From: JAADJA01 sp963840975
GTDB taxonomy: Bacteria; Bacteroidota; Bacteroidia; Bacteroidales; JAADJA01
Direction of reading: 5' to 3'
Length of the DNA: 64,000 nucleotides
NCBI GenBank assembly: GCA_963840975.1
Contig: CAWJBC010000021.1
Coordinates: forward strand, 674,367 to 738,366
In this document: piece by piece, positions 43,850 to 52,985 of the stretch
How the letters are laid out: each line of letters starts with the position of its first letter
How positions within the stretch are numbered: position 1 is the first letter of the stretch
Position numbers and translations under genes: made by a program
The notes under the pieces: model-generated
The model's input: the letters and a program-made list of their open reading frames with translations, nothing else
Databases searched by the model: none
Told to the model about the DNA's origin: nothing

Positions 43850-44569
43850 TTATATTTTCCCTGATTTATTTGGGTAAGAAGGCGAAGGAGGTGAACTTAG
43901 TTTCTGCGGCTCGCATTGAGGTTCCGTTTCTTTGAATTGATCAGGTTTCCCAAAATATTTTTCAATTAGTTTCTGGTTTTCTTTCTGGTATTCTTTAATC
44001 TTATCCCAGAATTCCAGCTCTTGTTCAAAATGCTTGTTATTTAATCCCTTTTCCTCAAAATATTGCTCAATATCTATTCGGTGGTCAAAAAAATCAGAAA
44101 AATCATCAAAATCAAAAAATGAATAATTCAAAGGATCCTTATAAAAAAACCTGTTAAAAATTGAGTCTTGTTGAAAAACCCCGGAAGAGTCCTCACCATT
44201 CCAATTCCAGAATGGGGAGTCATGCGGTAACCCTCCAAACGGATGAACACCTGACCAGTTCCTTTGATCGCCAAGAAAATTGAAGTTTTGGTCGAATTCT
44301 TCAAACAACGAATCAAAGTCGTGAATTCCAAATCCTCTGTCGGACCAGTACCAGCTAAAAGTTGAATCATATCCCGTAAGATTGCCATCTTTATCAAATT
44401 CTTTTTTTACATCGTAATGAATTTTCGGTTCATTTTTCTGTATGGGCTTATCTTCCTGGCTAAAAACCGGGGACAGTAAAATAAAAAAACTTAGCAGACT
44501 CATTAATCCGGCATAGCTGAAAACAATCTTGTATTCAAAGCTATTGTTAATCTGTTTATAGGCTTTCAT
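43850..44569 (-). CDS. secreted, aromatic- and acid-rich protein of unknown function
   Basis: 239 residues. A hydrophobic segment (residues ~19-37, ending SPVFSQ) is a signal peptide or anchor after a longer-than-usual N-terminal region (MKAYKQINNSFEYK). The mature chain is packed with Phe, Trp, Asp and Asn, for example FDFDDFSDFFDHRIDIEQYF and FWNWNGEDSSG, then a charged helical part (FEQELEFWDKIKEYQKENQKLIEKYFG) and a Pro/Ser-rich end. No family is recognised. Monocistronic. Confidence 0.65.
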   Translation of the reverse strand: MKAYKQINNSFEYKIVFSYAGLMSLLSFFILLSPVFSQEDKPIQKNEPKIHYDVKKEFDKDGNLTGYDSTFSWYWSDRGFGIHDFDSLFEEFDQNFNFLGDQRNWSGVHPFGGLPHDSPFWNWNGEDSSGVFQQDSIFNRFFYKDPLNYSFFDFDDFSDFFDHRIDIEQYFEEKGLNNKHFEQELEFWDKIKEYQKENQKLIEKYFGKPDQFKETEPQCEPQKLSSPPSPSYPNKSGKI

Positions 44570-44732
44570 TGTTCAACTATTTTTGCTTTTCAAATTAACG
44601 TCGAAACTAATTAAAATAGTCATCCTTAGGTAGATAATTTAAGAAATATTAAGAAATTTTAACAAAATGAGATCCTTATTTATTGGAGGATTTCACAACT
44701 GTAGTTGTGGTAAAGAATTCGTTAAAAAAAAT

Positions 44733-46709
44733 CTAATCGCGGATGATTTTCAAATTTGCCAGTTTAGAAACTCCCGGATCAAAATCATTTTGTTTGATGA
44801 ACAACAAATTTATCAGTTGGGTCGAAAGTATGCCTGCCAAAGCCATGTTATCAACTTCCGATAGGTTTTTACCTATTCTGAATTTTTCAATAAGTTTTGA
44901 TACTTTTTCCGCATCGAATGTATCAAATGAACGGATTGAGTCTTCAGATAACAACTCTTCCACATAAGAAGGTGCGCCGGTGCCGAAAAAACTGGTATGG
45001 ATAGGCGCACGGTATGCCTGTTTGTGCCTGTTAAGAATAGAATCAGGTATTTTGCCATCCATCATTTTTTTCAAAATGTACTTTTCATTCAGTAAGTGCA
45101 ATTTGAAATCTTCGGGCAGTTTTGCCGCAAACTCAATTACTCTGTAATCCAGAAAGGGGTAGCGGCCTTCAACTGAATTCGCCATCGCCATGCGGTCGCC
45201 CTGCGATGATAAAAGGTAACCCGACATGAAGATGGACGATTCGAGGTACTGCGATTTGGAAAGGTCGCCCCATTTTGAAAAGTTCTGTTCTAAATTATAG
45301 GTCACTTCATCTAATGGATGGTAGTCATTCAGATGGGATAGAATGTTTTCCGAAAAATAGTTCTGAATCCTCGAAGTATTATGCCACCGCAACAGATGCG
45401 AGTACAATGGATTATCTGTTTCGGCTAACTTAAACCCGAAAAACATCTTCAATACATTGGTTGAAGCATTTTTCATCATGGGCAGATATGGATACAATTT
45501 CGTCAGTAACAAAGGGCGGATGGCAGACTGAGGCTGTTGTGCCCAAAAGCGCCTTATTTTCGCTTCTTTAAAAATATTATATCCCGCTAACATTTCATCT
45601 GCACCTTCACCGGTAATCACGACTTTAATGTTCTTTTCCCTTACTTTTTTTGAGAGCAGATACATGGGTGTCGGAGCTGTTCTTAAAATCGGAAATTCAG
45701 TGTGACGGATGGTGTCGAAAAACGAACTGCCTATTTCTTCTGAACTACAGGAGAATGCCTGATGGTTCGTATTGAAGTATTTTGAGGCTTCCGTTTGATA
45801 ATCAGATTCATCGTAAGCCTTATCAGTAAAACCGATAGAAAAAGTATTCAGTATTTTTGGCTCAATCTCATGGATAAAAGCAGTTGTTACACTTGAGTCA
45901 ATCCCTCCACTGAGATAAGCGGCCACTTCAACATCAGCTCTTAGCCTTATCCTTACAGCATCTCTGAAAAGTTCCCTGAACTCTTCAACCGACTCACGGA
46001 AATCTTTTTTTAAAGGTTCATCTTTTTCAGGAAATTTTAAGCCCCAGTATTTTTGAGTGATGATTCCATCAGGCATTACCTTCATAAAATGGCCCGGTGG
46101 TAATTCATTCACATTTTCAAAAGGTGTATGAGGAGTAATGGTTGTCCAGAAGGTGAAAATCTGCGCAAGGCTTTTTGGGTCTAAGTTTCTCTTAATTTCG
46201 GGTATTTGAAAAAGCCCCTTTATTTCTGAACAAAAGGCAAAAGAACCGTTGAGCGCGGAATAAAAAAGAGGTCGGATACCAACCCTGTCCCGCGCCAGAA
46301 GCAACGACTTCTCCTGGTTATCCCAAATTGCAATTGCAAATTGACCATTAAATTTACTAAGACAATCTGTTCCATATTGAGCGTAAGCCTGGGCAACAAC
46401 TTCTGTGTCGGTATTTGTATAGAATTCACATCCGGTTTTCTCTAATTCCCGGCGCAACTCGATATAATTAAAAAGTTCGCCGTTATAAACAATCCGATAC
46501 CGGTTGTTACGAATGGAAATGGGTTGCTGCCCGTATGCAATGTCAATGATACTTAACCTGACATTACCAATTCCAATATTTTTTCCGATATAAATGCCAC
46601 TTTCATCCGGTCCACGATACCAGATTACAGTAAGCATTTTTTTTAACTCCTCTTCAGTAACCGGTTTATTCGGAGATGAGAAATGATAGATGCCGGCAAT
46701 CCCGCACAT
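44733..46709 (-). CDS. asparagine synthase-type amidotransferase (AsnB family)
   Basis: 658 residues. Cys2 (MCGIAGIYHF) is the nucleophile of the class II glutaminase domain, with YRGPDESG and YNGELFNY; the synthetase domain has the PP-loop SGGIDSS (267-273) and ITGEGADEMLAGY. Such enzymes hydrolyse glutamine, adenylate a carboxylate and transfer ammonia. Homologues outside asparagine metabolism amidate sugar acids or peptides in surface-glycan and natural-product loci. It follows an acyl carrier protein gene by 9 bp on the same strand, which favours a specialised role over housekeeping asparagine synthesis. A single gene of this type cannot rule out the housekeeping role. Confidence 0.9.
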   Translation of the reverse strand: MCGIAGIYHFSSPNKPVTEEELKKMLTVIWYRGPDESGIYIGKNIGIGNVRLSIIDIAYGQQPISIRNNRYRIVYNGELFNYIELRRELEKTGCEFYTNTDTEVVAQAYAQYGTDCLSKFNGQFAIAIWDNQEKSLLLARDRVGIRPLFYSALNGSFAFCSEIKGLFQIPEIKRNLDPKSLAQIFTFWTTITPHTPFENVNELPPGHFMKVMPDGIITQKYWGLKFPEKDEPLKKDFRESVEEFRELFRDAVRIRLRADVEVAAYLSGGIDSSVTTAFIHEIEPKILNTFSIGFTDKAYDESDYQTEASKYFNTNHQAFSCSSEEIGSSFFDTIRHTEFPILRTAPTPMYLLSKKVREKNIKVVITGEGADEMLAGYNIFKEAKIRRFWAQQPQSAIRPLLLTKLYPYLPMMKNASTNVLKMFFGFKLAETDNPLYSHLLRWHNTSRIQNYFSENILSHLNDYHPLDEVTYNLEQNFSKWGDLSKSQYLESSIFMSGYLLSSQGDRMAMANSVEGRYPFLDYRVIEFAAKLPEDFKLHLLNEKYILKKMMDGKIPDSILNRHKQAYRAPIHTSFFGTGAPSYVEELLSEDSIRSFDTFDAEKVSKLIEKFRIGKNLSEVDNMALAGILSTQLINLLFIKQNDFDPGVSKLANLKIIRD

Positions 46710-46718
46710 ACTTATTGT

Positions 46719-46970
46719 CTAATTTAATTTCCTGCTGATAAAACCAACAATTGCATTTACCGATTCAAAATTTTCCTCCAGCAATTCGGAATCTGCCGCT
46801 TTGAATTTAAAGTTATCCTCGATGAAATTAATAAGTGATAAAAAGCCCATGCTGTCAAATATTCCATCAACAAATATTTTGGTGTCGTCCTGTACTTTTT
46901 CCTTAGGTACAAAAGCTGTTTGGGCAATAAAGTCTTTTACTTTTTCCTTAGCGTCGTTTATTTCAAACAT
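46719..46970 (-). CDS. stand-alone acyl carrier protein
   Basis: 83 residues, acidic four-helix ACP. The phosphopantetheine site is Ser40 in VDGIFDSMGFL, followed by helix III-type LLEENFESVNAIVGFI. It differs from the fatty-acid AcpP motif (DSLD) and is placed next to AsnB and near a MBOAT, an AMP-forming ligase and a NadE-like gene, so it is probably a dedicated carrier for one acyl group. Confidence 0.9.
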   Translation of the reverse strand: MFEINDAKEKVKDFIAQTAFVPKEKVQDDTKIFVDGIFDSMGFLSLINFIEDNFKFKAADSELLEENFESVNAIVGFISRKLN

Positions 46971-47017
46971 TTTAAATAATTTTTTGATTAGGGCTTTATA
47001 ATGTCTCTCTCTTCAAA

Positions 47018-47025
47018 CAAAAGTA
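47018..47025 (-). promoter_or_regulatory. candidate -7 element for the ACP-AsnB operon
   Basis: TACTTTTG on the minus strand, an exact TAnnTTTG match, 47 bases upstream of the ACP start. It separates the ACP-AsnB pair from the SGNH-like lipoprotein gene above it. Confidence 0.5.
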
Positions 47026-47081
47026 GAAGTTTTAGGGTATTTATAAAAGCTATGAAAACAAATTCAATTTTATGTATTCAA

Positions 47082-47951
47082 TTACTTGTACGTTCCCGTT
47101 AACGTTGTTTTCAGTCCATTGGTTTCAATAATATCAACAATTCTCTGGCAAAATAAGGGGGCTACCTGAGCTCCGAATTTTTCATCCGGATGTGAGTCAT
47201 TTGAATGACGGGCATATTTTTCAGCTAAGTACAGACCGCCCTCCGTTTCCAATTCAAAGAAATCCCACAAAAAAATATTATCACCATCAGTGTCCCATTC
47301 GTTTTTTACCCAATCGAAGAACAACCTTGTTCTCGCTGCATTTTCTTGGGTCGTTTGAGCTTCCACGTTTGCTGCTCCGGTCCAAAGCAGGAACTTATTA
47401 TTCGGAAACCGGTTCAACTTTTCCTTAAGAGCAGCATATTGTAATTTGTAATTTTCAATTCGCTTTTCTTTGGATTCGACATCCGGATTCCCGTTGTCCT
47501 CCTCAATATTACCCACCGGAAAACAATGCTTAAATATGATTAAATCGTATTCTTTGGTTAGCATTTCAAGGGTTGGCTCCTCCATATAAGGTTGATCGCC
47601 GGCATTTTTTATCCAGATATTGTAATAATCATAAGGGTAATTATCCCATGAGTATGGGCTTCCTTTTGGAAAATTTTGTTCTTTAATGTTATAGTGGGTG
47701 TTGTTGTTTTTATTGTATTTATCAAACCAGGAAGGAACTTCGTTGGTTTTACTGAAAATATTTATAAGTTTGCCAATTCCTGAAGGTCGTCCTTTCCAGA
47801 CAACTTCGCCGGTGCTGTGATGGAGGAAAATGATATTGTATGATCCCTCATTCAGTGCTTTGCTATCAGGGCTTTTGCAATTGGCCAACATGAATAATGA
47901 TATAGCAAGGAGAATTACAATTTGACAAATTGAAGCTATTTTTGCAGCCAT
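47082..47951 (-). CDS. SGNH-hydrolase-like lipoprotein
   Basis: 289 residues; lipoprotein signal with Cys25 (FMLANC). The mature chain opens IIFLHHSTGEVVWKG; a later KFLLWTGAANVEAQTT and the terminal NDSHPDEKFGAQVA recall the Ser of block I, block III and the DxxH of block V of SGNH/GDSL esterases. Sequence identity to known esterases is not evident, so a hydrolase or acyl-transfer role is inferred from these motifs and from the neighbouring MBOAT gene, which lies 83 bp away on the other strand. Confidence 0.6.
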   Translation of the reverse strand: MAAKIASICQIVILLAISLFMLANCKSPDSKALNEGSYNIIFLHHSTGEVVWKGRPSGIGKLINIFSKTNEVPSWFDKYNKNNNTHYNIKEQNFPKGSPYSWDNYPYDYYNIWIKNAGDQPYMEEPTLEMLTKEYDLIIFKHCFPVGNIEEDNGNPDVESKEKRIENYKLQYAALKEKLNRFPNNKFLLWTGAANVEAQTTQENAARTRLFFDWVKNEWDTDGDNIFLWDFFELETEGGLYLAEKYARHSNDSHPDEKFGAQVAPLFCQRIVDIIETNGLKTTLTGTYK

Positions 47952-48034
47952 AATGAATTTTTAATTAAGAAAAAACTATGATTGTTAAAAACCAATTTCA
48001 TTTATTTTCGTTGAGTTGATTAATAAAATAAAGA

Positions 48035-49474
48035 ATGCTTTTTAATTCGTATTATTATTTTGTGTTCCTGTTGGTAGTATTTATAATTTACTACAACGTA
48101 AACAATAAAATAAAGTGGATTGTTTTATTTGCTGCCAGTTTATTTTTCATTGGCAGTTTTGCGCCAAATTTAATCATTTTCACTTTACTCTTCACGACGA
48201 TTAACTATGTACTGGGAATAGCCCTTCAAAAAGTTGAGAAATCGTCCTACAAAAAAACAATTTTTTGGTCAACAATTTTCATAGATATTGGAATACTGGT
48301 ATTTTATAAGTACATCAATTTCTTCCTGGAAAATATTGGATTTTTGTTTCAATTATCATCTAAAGAGTTCGGTTCTCCTCATTTATCCATTATCATTCCA
48401 ATTGGGATTTCTTATTATACCTTCCAGGCTTTAGGATATATTATAAGGATTAACAGGGGTGCTGAGAAGGCTGAACAGAATTTTGTGATTTTTGCTACCT
48501 ATCTTATGTTTTTTCCAAAATTCCTGTCAGGTCCTGTTGAGCGATCGAATCATTTTTTCCAGCAGGCAAAAATTAAGATTGAATTTAATGGCGCTAATGT
48601 TTCTGCGGGTTTGAGGCTGTTTTTGTGGGGTATGTTCAAAAAGGTAGTTATCGGCAACAATCTGGCAGGTCCGGTTACAATGGTTTATGGCGATGTACAC
48701 CATTACACCGGTATTCCTTTGCTCGTAGTTATGTTTATCCAGACACTCCATTTGTATTGCGATTTTTCGGGATATACGGATATGGCACTTGGGTCGGCAA
48801 AAATTTTCGGGATCAACCTGGTAGATAATTTTAACAGGCCATTCTTTGCTAAAAATGTTGGTGAGTTCTGGCGAAGATGGCATATCTCGCTTTCTTCCTG
48901 GTGCAACGACTTTATTTTTTCTCCATTCATCGTCAAGTTTCGCAAACTTGGGAATACTGCAGCCGTGATTGGGATATTTATTACTTTTTTTGTAATTGGT
49001 ATCTGGCATGGCGCCAACTGGACCTTTGTTGTTTTGGGTTTGCTTCAGGGAGTGGCGATAGTCTATGAATTCTATACTAAGCGTAAAAGAATTCAACTGG
49101 CTTCTAAATTGCCTCAGAAATTTGTGGTGTTTTCGAGCCGACTGATAACCTTTGCTTTTTTTTGTTTAACCTTGGTATTCTTTAACTCGCACTCAATAAG
49201 CGATGCATGGTATTTTCTTACGCATCTTTTTAATCATTGGAAAATCCAATTCGATGGTTATGACTTCATTTATCATAAATATGAATTTATGATGGCATTT
49301 TTTATGTTCGTAGTTTTATTTGTAATTGAAATTTACCAGGAAAAAGGAAAAGACGTTTTGGGATATTTTTTAACCAGACCGCGTTATTTACGATGGTCGG
49401 GTTACTATATTCTTATTCTATTGATTTTTTATTTTAGCAGCGGCGACGAATCTTTTGTTTATCTTCAGTTTTAA
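48035..49474 (+). CDS. MBOAT family O-acyltransferase (AlgI/DltB/PatB-like)
   Basis: 479 residues, 10 or more membrane helices. Family landmarks: FFPKFLSGPVER (residues 159-170), LYCDFSGYTDMALG, FWRRWHISLSSW with His283, and the catalytic His325 in IGIWHGANWTFV. These enzymes move acyl groups across the inner membrane onto extracytoplasmic polymers. The gene is followed 31 bp later by a membrane-anchored SGNH protein, as in AlgI-AlgJ/X and DltB-DltD pairs. The acyl donor could be the ACP encoded 1 kb away. Confidence 0.93.
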   Translation: MLFNSYYYFVFLLVVFIIYYNVNNKIKWIVLFAASLFFIGSFAPNLIIFTLLFTTINYVLGIALQKVEKSSYKKTIFWSTIFIDIGILVFYKYINFFLENIGFLFQLSSKEFGSPHLSIIIPIGISYYTFQALGYIIRINRGAEKAEQNFVIFATYLMFFPKFLSGPVERSNHFFQQAKIKIEFNGANVSAGLRLFLWGMFKKVVIGNNLAGPVTMVYGDVHHYTGIPLLVVMFIQTLHLYCDFSGYTDMALGSAKIFGINLVDNFNRPFFAKNVGEFWRRWHISLSSWCNDFIFSPFIVKFRKLGNTAAVIGIFITFFVIGIWHGANWTFVVLGLLQGVAIVYEFYTKRKRIQLASKLPQKFVVFSSRLITFAFFCLTLVFFNSHSISDAWYFLTHLFNHWKIQFDGYDFIYHKYEFMMAFFMFVVLFVIEIYQEKGKDVLGYFLTRPRYLRWSGYYILILLIFYFSSGDESFVYLQF

Positions 49475-49505
49475 AACAATGCCTAATTAATATCAACAAG
49501 TATTA

Positions 49506-50429
49506 ATGAATAGATATTTAAAAAAAGGATTATTATTTGCATCTCCGATATTGCTTTATGTTTTATTTATACTGGTCGTTGATCCATATAATTTCATTAA
49601 TGTTTCGCATATAATAACCGACAGCAATAAGATCACTGTATTAAACAGGACGGATGAATCGAGTCCGAGGGGAAACTTATTGTGGAAGGCATTGGAAGTG
49701 AAAAGAATTCCCATAAAAAAAATAATAATTGGTGATTCGCAGGGGAAGGGAATTAAACCGGAACTTATCGAACAAGCCTGTGGTGAAGATATCTATAATT
49801 TTTGCGTTCCGGGTGCGAGTTTTGAAACCATGTTTGAAGTGTTTTGGTTTTTAACAGAATATCATCAACTGGAGACGGTTTATTTTCAGGTTGCCTTCAT
49901 GAACTATAATGCTCAAAGATCCTATAATCTTTATCATTTGGCCGCAGATTATTTGAAACATCCGTACCTCTATTTTTTAAAAAAAGAAATATTTTTTGAT
50001 GCTTTTACGAATGTCTTTTATCAGATCACAAATAATCCACGACTGGTTGAGCGGTCATACGAGTTTCTTTCGGATGAGGAAATTAACAAGCTGGCTGTTT
50101 CACGTCTTGACCTTTTTTTTAAAAACTATGCTTACCCTAAAGATTACTTCAGTGAGTTGAATAAGATCAAGCAATATTGCGTTGAAAAAAAAATTAAGTT
50201 AAAGTTCATCATTCTTCCAAGTTATAAAGCGGTGGATGAGTTTTTGGTTAACGAAAATTTATCTGAAATGGCACAACGATTCAAGAGTGATATTAAATAT
50301 ATCGGAGATACCTACGATCTTGATGTGGAAGGCAATGTTAAAAACACTAGGAGTAATTTCTTTGACTATTATCACTTGCGTCAACCCATATTGGATTCGC
50401 TTACAATGGAAATATGGGGAAAAGAGTGA
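49506..50429 (+). CDS. membrane-anchored SGNH-like protein, partner of MBOAT
   Basis: 307 residues. One N-terminal membrane helix (residues 7-25, LLFASPILLYVLFILVV) leaves the rest in the periplasm. IIIGDSQGKGI (Ser78) matches the nucleophile block, and FFDYYHLRQPILDSL near the end supplies a D..H pair (Asp-Tyr-Tyr-His). This is the layout of DltD/AlgJ-type partners that accept the acyl group from the MBOAT and pass it to the polymer. It ends in TGA, showing that UGA is a normal stop in this genome. Confidence 0.75.
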   Translation: MNRYLKKGLLFASPILLYVLFILVVDPYNFINVSHIITDSNKITVLNRTDESSPRGNLLWKALEVKRIPIKKIIIGDSQGKGIKPELIEQACGEDIYNFCVPGASFETMFEVFWFLTEYHQLETVYFQVAFMNYNAQRSYNLYHLAADYLKHPYLYFLKKEIFFDAFTNVFYQITNNPRLVERSYEFLSDEEINKLAVSRLDLFFKNYAYPKDYFSELNKIKQYCVEKKIKLKFIILPSYKAVDEFLVNENLSEMAQRFKSDIKYIGDTYDLDVEGNVKNTRSNFFDYYHLRQPILDSLTMEIWGKE

Positions 50430-50431
50430 TA

Positions 50432-50449
50432 CGGGTTGAAATGAACCCG
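50432..50449. terminator. bidirectional hairpin between convergent genes
   Basis: CGGGTT (50432-50437) and AACCCG (50444-50449) with a six-base loop fill the 21-bp space between the SGNH gene and the oppositely oriented ligase. ATTAATATTTT follows on the plus strand, giving a plausible terminator for the MBOAT-SGNH pair. Confidence 0.5.
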
Positions 50450-50450
50450 A

Positions 50451-51914
50451 TTAATATTTTGACTTTTTCCCAGCAAGATTAAAAGTCAATTTTGTTTCGA
50501 ATACTACCTTTTGCGGAACTTTATGAACTGTTAACTTTTGAGCGCAATGTTGTTTTATGGATTCTTCTGAGAATGTATTCAATTCAGTTTCATTAACATA
50601 AACAATCGCCTTAATTGATTCGCCGGTAATCTCATCCGATTCAGCCTGGATGGTACAATCAATAACGCCTGGATAGGTCACAATCACTTCTTCAATTTCT
50701 TTTGGACTAATCCTAATTCCTCTTACCTTAATGATTTCTTTTTTTCGGCTTTGTATGAAAATATAACCTTCCTCATCCACAGTCGCAATATCGCCTGTAT
50801 GCAGCCAGCCATTTTTGATCGCAAGTTGGGTTGCCTCATTATCATTAAAATAGCCCGGCATTATATTTTCACCTTTGGCAATTATTTCTCCCGTTTCGCC
50901 AGGTTTTACAGGTTCACCCTGCTCATTTACTACTTTAAGCGTTACATCCGGAATCCCTTTTCCTATTGAACCAAGCTTTCTCTTTAATTCAGTTGGAGGA
51001 AGATATGAAAGCCTTGCAGTAGCCTCAGTCTGTCCATACATGACAAAAAATTTAACTTCAGGAAAAGAATCAATGAATTCCTGGATGAATGCCGTATGCA
51101 GTTTGCCGCCAGCCTGGGTTACATATTTCAGCGAAGGAAAATGAGTTTCTTTAAAATCTTTTGTTTTTCGCAATAAAATCTGGAAATGACTTGGGACGCC
51201 GGCAAAACCAGTACAATTGTATTTTTTCAGATCATTGATCACACTGCCAATGAAAATAAACATATTATTCAGCACAATAGAACCTCCAACCCGAAGATGG
51301 GTATGCAACAACGATAGACCGTAACAATAATAGAAAGGCATCACTATTTCAATCGTATCGTTATGGGTAAGTTTCAAATATTTGATAATCGAATTGGTGT
51401 TAGCAATGATATTGCGGTGAGTAATCATTACACCTTTTTGTTCGCCGGTAGATCCTGAAGTAAAAATAATCTCAGCTAATCTGTTTGCATCAAATGCTGA
51501 TGGTATTTCCTGTTCTTTTGGAGGATCTTCAGTAATCCAAGCGCTAACATGTTCCTCGTCCACGATTTTAAACTGAAAGTCGCTGAATCTTGATAAATAT
51601 TTTTTATTAACAAAAGCAAGCCGGGCTTGGGTTTTGTTTAATATTTTCTGAAGATTTTCAGGTTCAATATTCGGGTTTAAAGGAACACAAACATTTCCTG
51701 ATTTCAATATAGCAAGATAAACTGTAATGAAAAAAACAGAATTTTCGCAGAGAACAAGGATGTTTTGATTTTCACCGCAATCGGCTTTGAGTTTTTCTGC
51801 CAGTTTCAAAGAATACGTATTCAGGTTGAAGTATGTAATTGTTTCTTTTGTACCTAAAACAAGGTTTTTCGTTAGATCCTTTGTTTCCTCCAGAAAGTAA
51901 TCAAATACGTTCAT
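50451..51914 (-). CDS. AMP-forming acyl/aryl acid ligase (ANL superfamily)
   Basis: 487 residues. P-loop IIFTSGSTGEQKGV (about 149-162), motif MYGQTEATARLSYLPP (A5 region), LHTGDIATVDEEGYIFIQSRKKEIIKVRG (A7-A8), and a C-terminal Lys-rich LAGKKSKY in place of the usual PxTxxGKxxR. It activates a carboxylic acid as an acyl-adenylate and probably loads CoA or the nearby ACP. No condensation or reductase domain is attached. It follows the NadE-like gene by 8 bp. Confidence 0.9.
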   Translation of the reverse strand: MNVFDYFLEETKDLTKNLVLGTKETITYFNLNTYSLKLAEKLKADCGENQNILVLCENSVFFITVYLAILKSGNVCVPLNPNIEPENLQKILNKTQARLAFVNKKYLSRFSDFQFKIVDEEHVSAWITEDPPKEQEIPSAFDANRLAEIIFTSGSTGEQKGVMITHRNIIANTNSIIKYLKLTHNDTIEIVMPFYYCYGLSLLHTHLRVGGSIVLNNMFIFIGSVINDLKKYNCTGFAGVPSHFQILLRKTKDFKETHFPSLKYVTQAGGKLHTAFIQEFIDSFPEVKFFVMYGQTEATARLSYLPPTELKRKLGSIGKGIPDVTLKVVNEQGEPVKPGETGEIIAKGENIMPGYFNDNEATQLAIKNGWLHTGDIATVDEEGYIFIQSRKKEIIKVRGIRISPKEIEEVIVTYPGVIDCTIQAESDEITGESIKAIVYVNETELNTFSEESIKQHCAQKLTVHKVPQKVVFETKLTFNLAGKKSKY

Positions 51915-51922
51915 AAAAGCGA

Positions 51923-52918
51923 TTAAAATACCGGGAAATAATAAGGGTTTGCCCGCAGGTATTCTGTTGTTTTCTTTTTACGCGCGAAATTTTCGAAAAT
52001 GATTTCCACCTCAAGTTCGGTTTTACCCATCACTTTTCCGACTTCAGCCTTGTCATATCCATTTTCAAAACCATACCACATTAAGTCCATCACATCAAAT
52101 GGCATTTGATAGAAAAACTCCTCCTGGGTTTGCTCTGCACTATAAGTATCGGTGGTTGGAGTTCTGTCAATAATTTCCTGAGTAACTCCTAAATGACGGG
52201 CTAACTGGTAAACCTGTGTTTTGTATAAGTTTGCCAATGGATACATATCTGATCCTCCATCGCCAAATTTCACGAAGAATCCCTGATCAATTTCATGTTT
52301 GTTGGCAGTGCCTAAAACAACGTAGTGCTTTTGCTCTGCATGGTAATAAACCATTGCCATACGACAGCGTTGTTTGAAGTTTGATGCGGCTACAATTTGC
52401 AGGTATTCCTTTACAGGTATCACTTTGCTCTTATGCTCTCCTGAAGGATGAATAATCGTTAGATGAAAGACGGGGGGTAATTTTTGATCAAGACCGGTTT
52501 GGTTGATCCCAATTTTTGATTTGTCGCTTAAAGGATTGAACTCTGGGAAAACCCGCTTTATGGCTTCGTCACGTCTTTCATAGCATTTGAAACCTTCGAG
52601 CGCCGGCCGGATGTTTTCAACAACTGCTTCCACTCCAAATTTCCTTGCAAGTTTTTCAGCCATGCTCTCACTATCAGGACTTGAATCCTTTTCGGGCATC
52701 ATGACCCCAAATACTTTGTCACTGCCCAGTGCTTTTACTGCCAAAGCCATCGTTACGGAAGAGTCAATTCCTCCACTGATACCAATCACTGCTCCTCTTC
52801 TTTTATATTTTCTGAAAATTTCTTCGATCATCAATTCGCTCAAGTGCTTAACCAACACTTCAATATCTTTGATTTTAAGGATGTCTTTTGAGAAAGTCTC
52901 TCTGTTTTGAATACCCAT
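51923..52918 (-). CDS. NAD synthetase-type (NadE) amide-forming enzyme, ammonia-dependent form
   Basis: 331 residues, without a glutaminase domain. PP-loop IGISGGIDSSVTMAL (SGGIDSS at 48-54), VLGTANKHEIDQGFFVKFGDGGSDMYPLANLYKTQVYQLARHLG and a TPTTDTYSAEQTQEE segment follow the NadE plan, in which a carboxyl group is adenylated and amidated. It is longer than the ~275 residues of housekeeping ammonia-dependent NadE, with an insert around residues 100-150 (FKCYERRDEAIKRVFPEFNP..). Being in one operon with an acid ligase suggests a specialised paralogue, but a role as the cell's NAD synthetase cannot be excluded from this window. Confidence 0.85.
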   Translation of the reverse strand: MGIQNRETFSKDILKIKDIEVLVKHLSELMIEEIFRKYKRRGAVIGISGGIDSSVTMALAVKALGSDKVFGVMMPEKDSSPDSESMAEKLARKFGVEAVVENIRPALEGFKCYERRDEAIKRVFPEFNPLSDKSKIGINQTGLDQKLPPVFHLTIIHPSGEHKSKVIPVKEYLQIVAASNFKQRCRMAMVYYHAEQKHYVVLGTANKHEIDQGFFVKFGDGGSDMYPLANLYKTQVYQLARHLGVTQEIIDRTPTTDTYSAEQTQEEFFYQMPFDVMDLMWYGFENGYDKAEVGKVMGKTELEVEIIFENFARKKKTTEYLRANPYYFPVF

Positions 52919-52952
52919 TATATATAATGATTTTGTTGTTTTTACAATGCAA

Positions 52953-52980
52953 CAAAAATAAGGTTACTTTTTGGTACAAA
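52953..52980 (-). promoter_or_regulatory. candidate promoter of the NadE-like/ligase operon
   Basis: Minus-strand TATTTTTG (52953-52960) is an exact TAnnTTTG match 34 bases before the start codon, with TTTG (52977-52980) 16 bases upstream of it; the spacing is a little short for a -33 box. Confidence 0.45.
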
Positions 52981-52985
52981 AAAAA

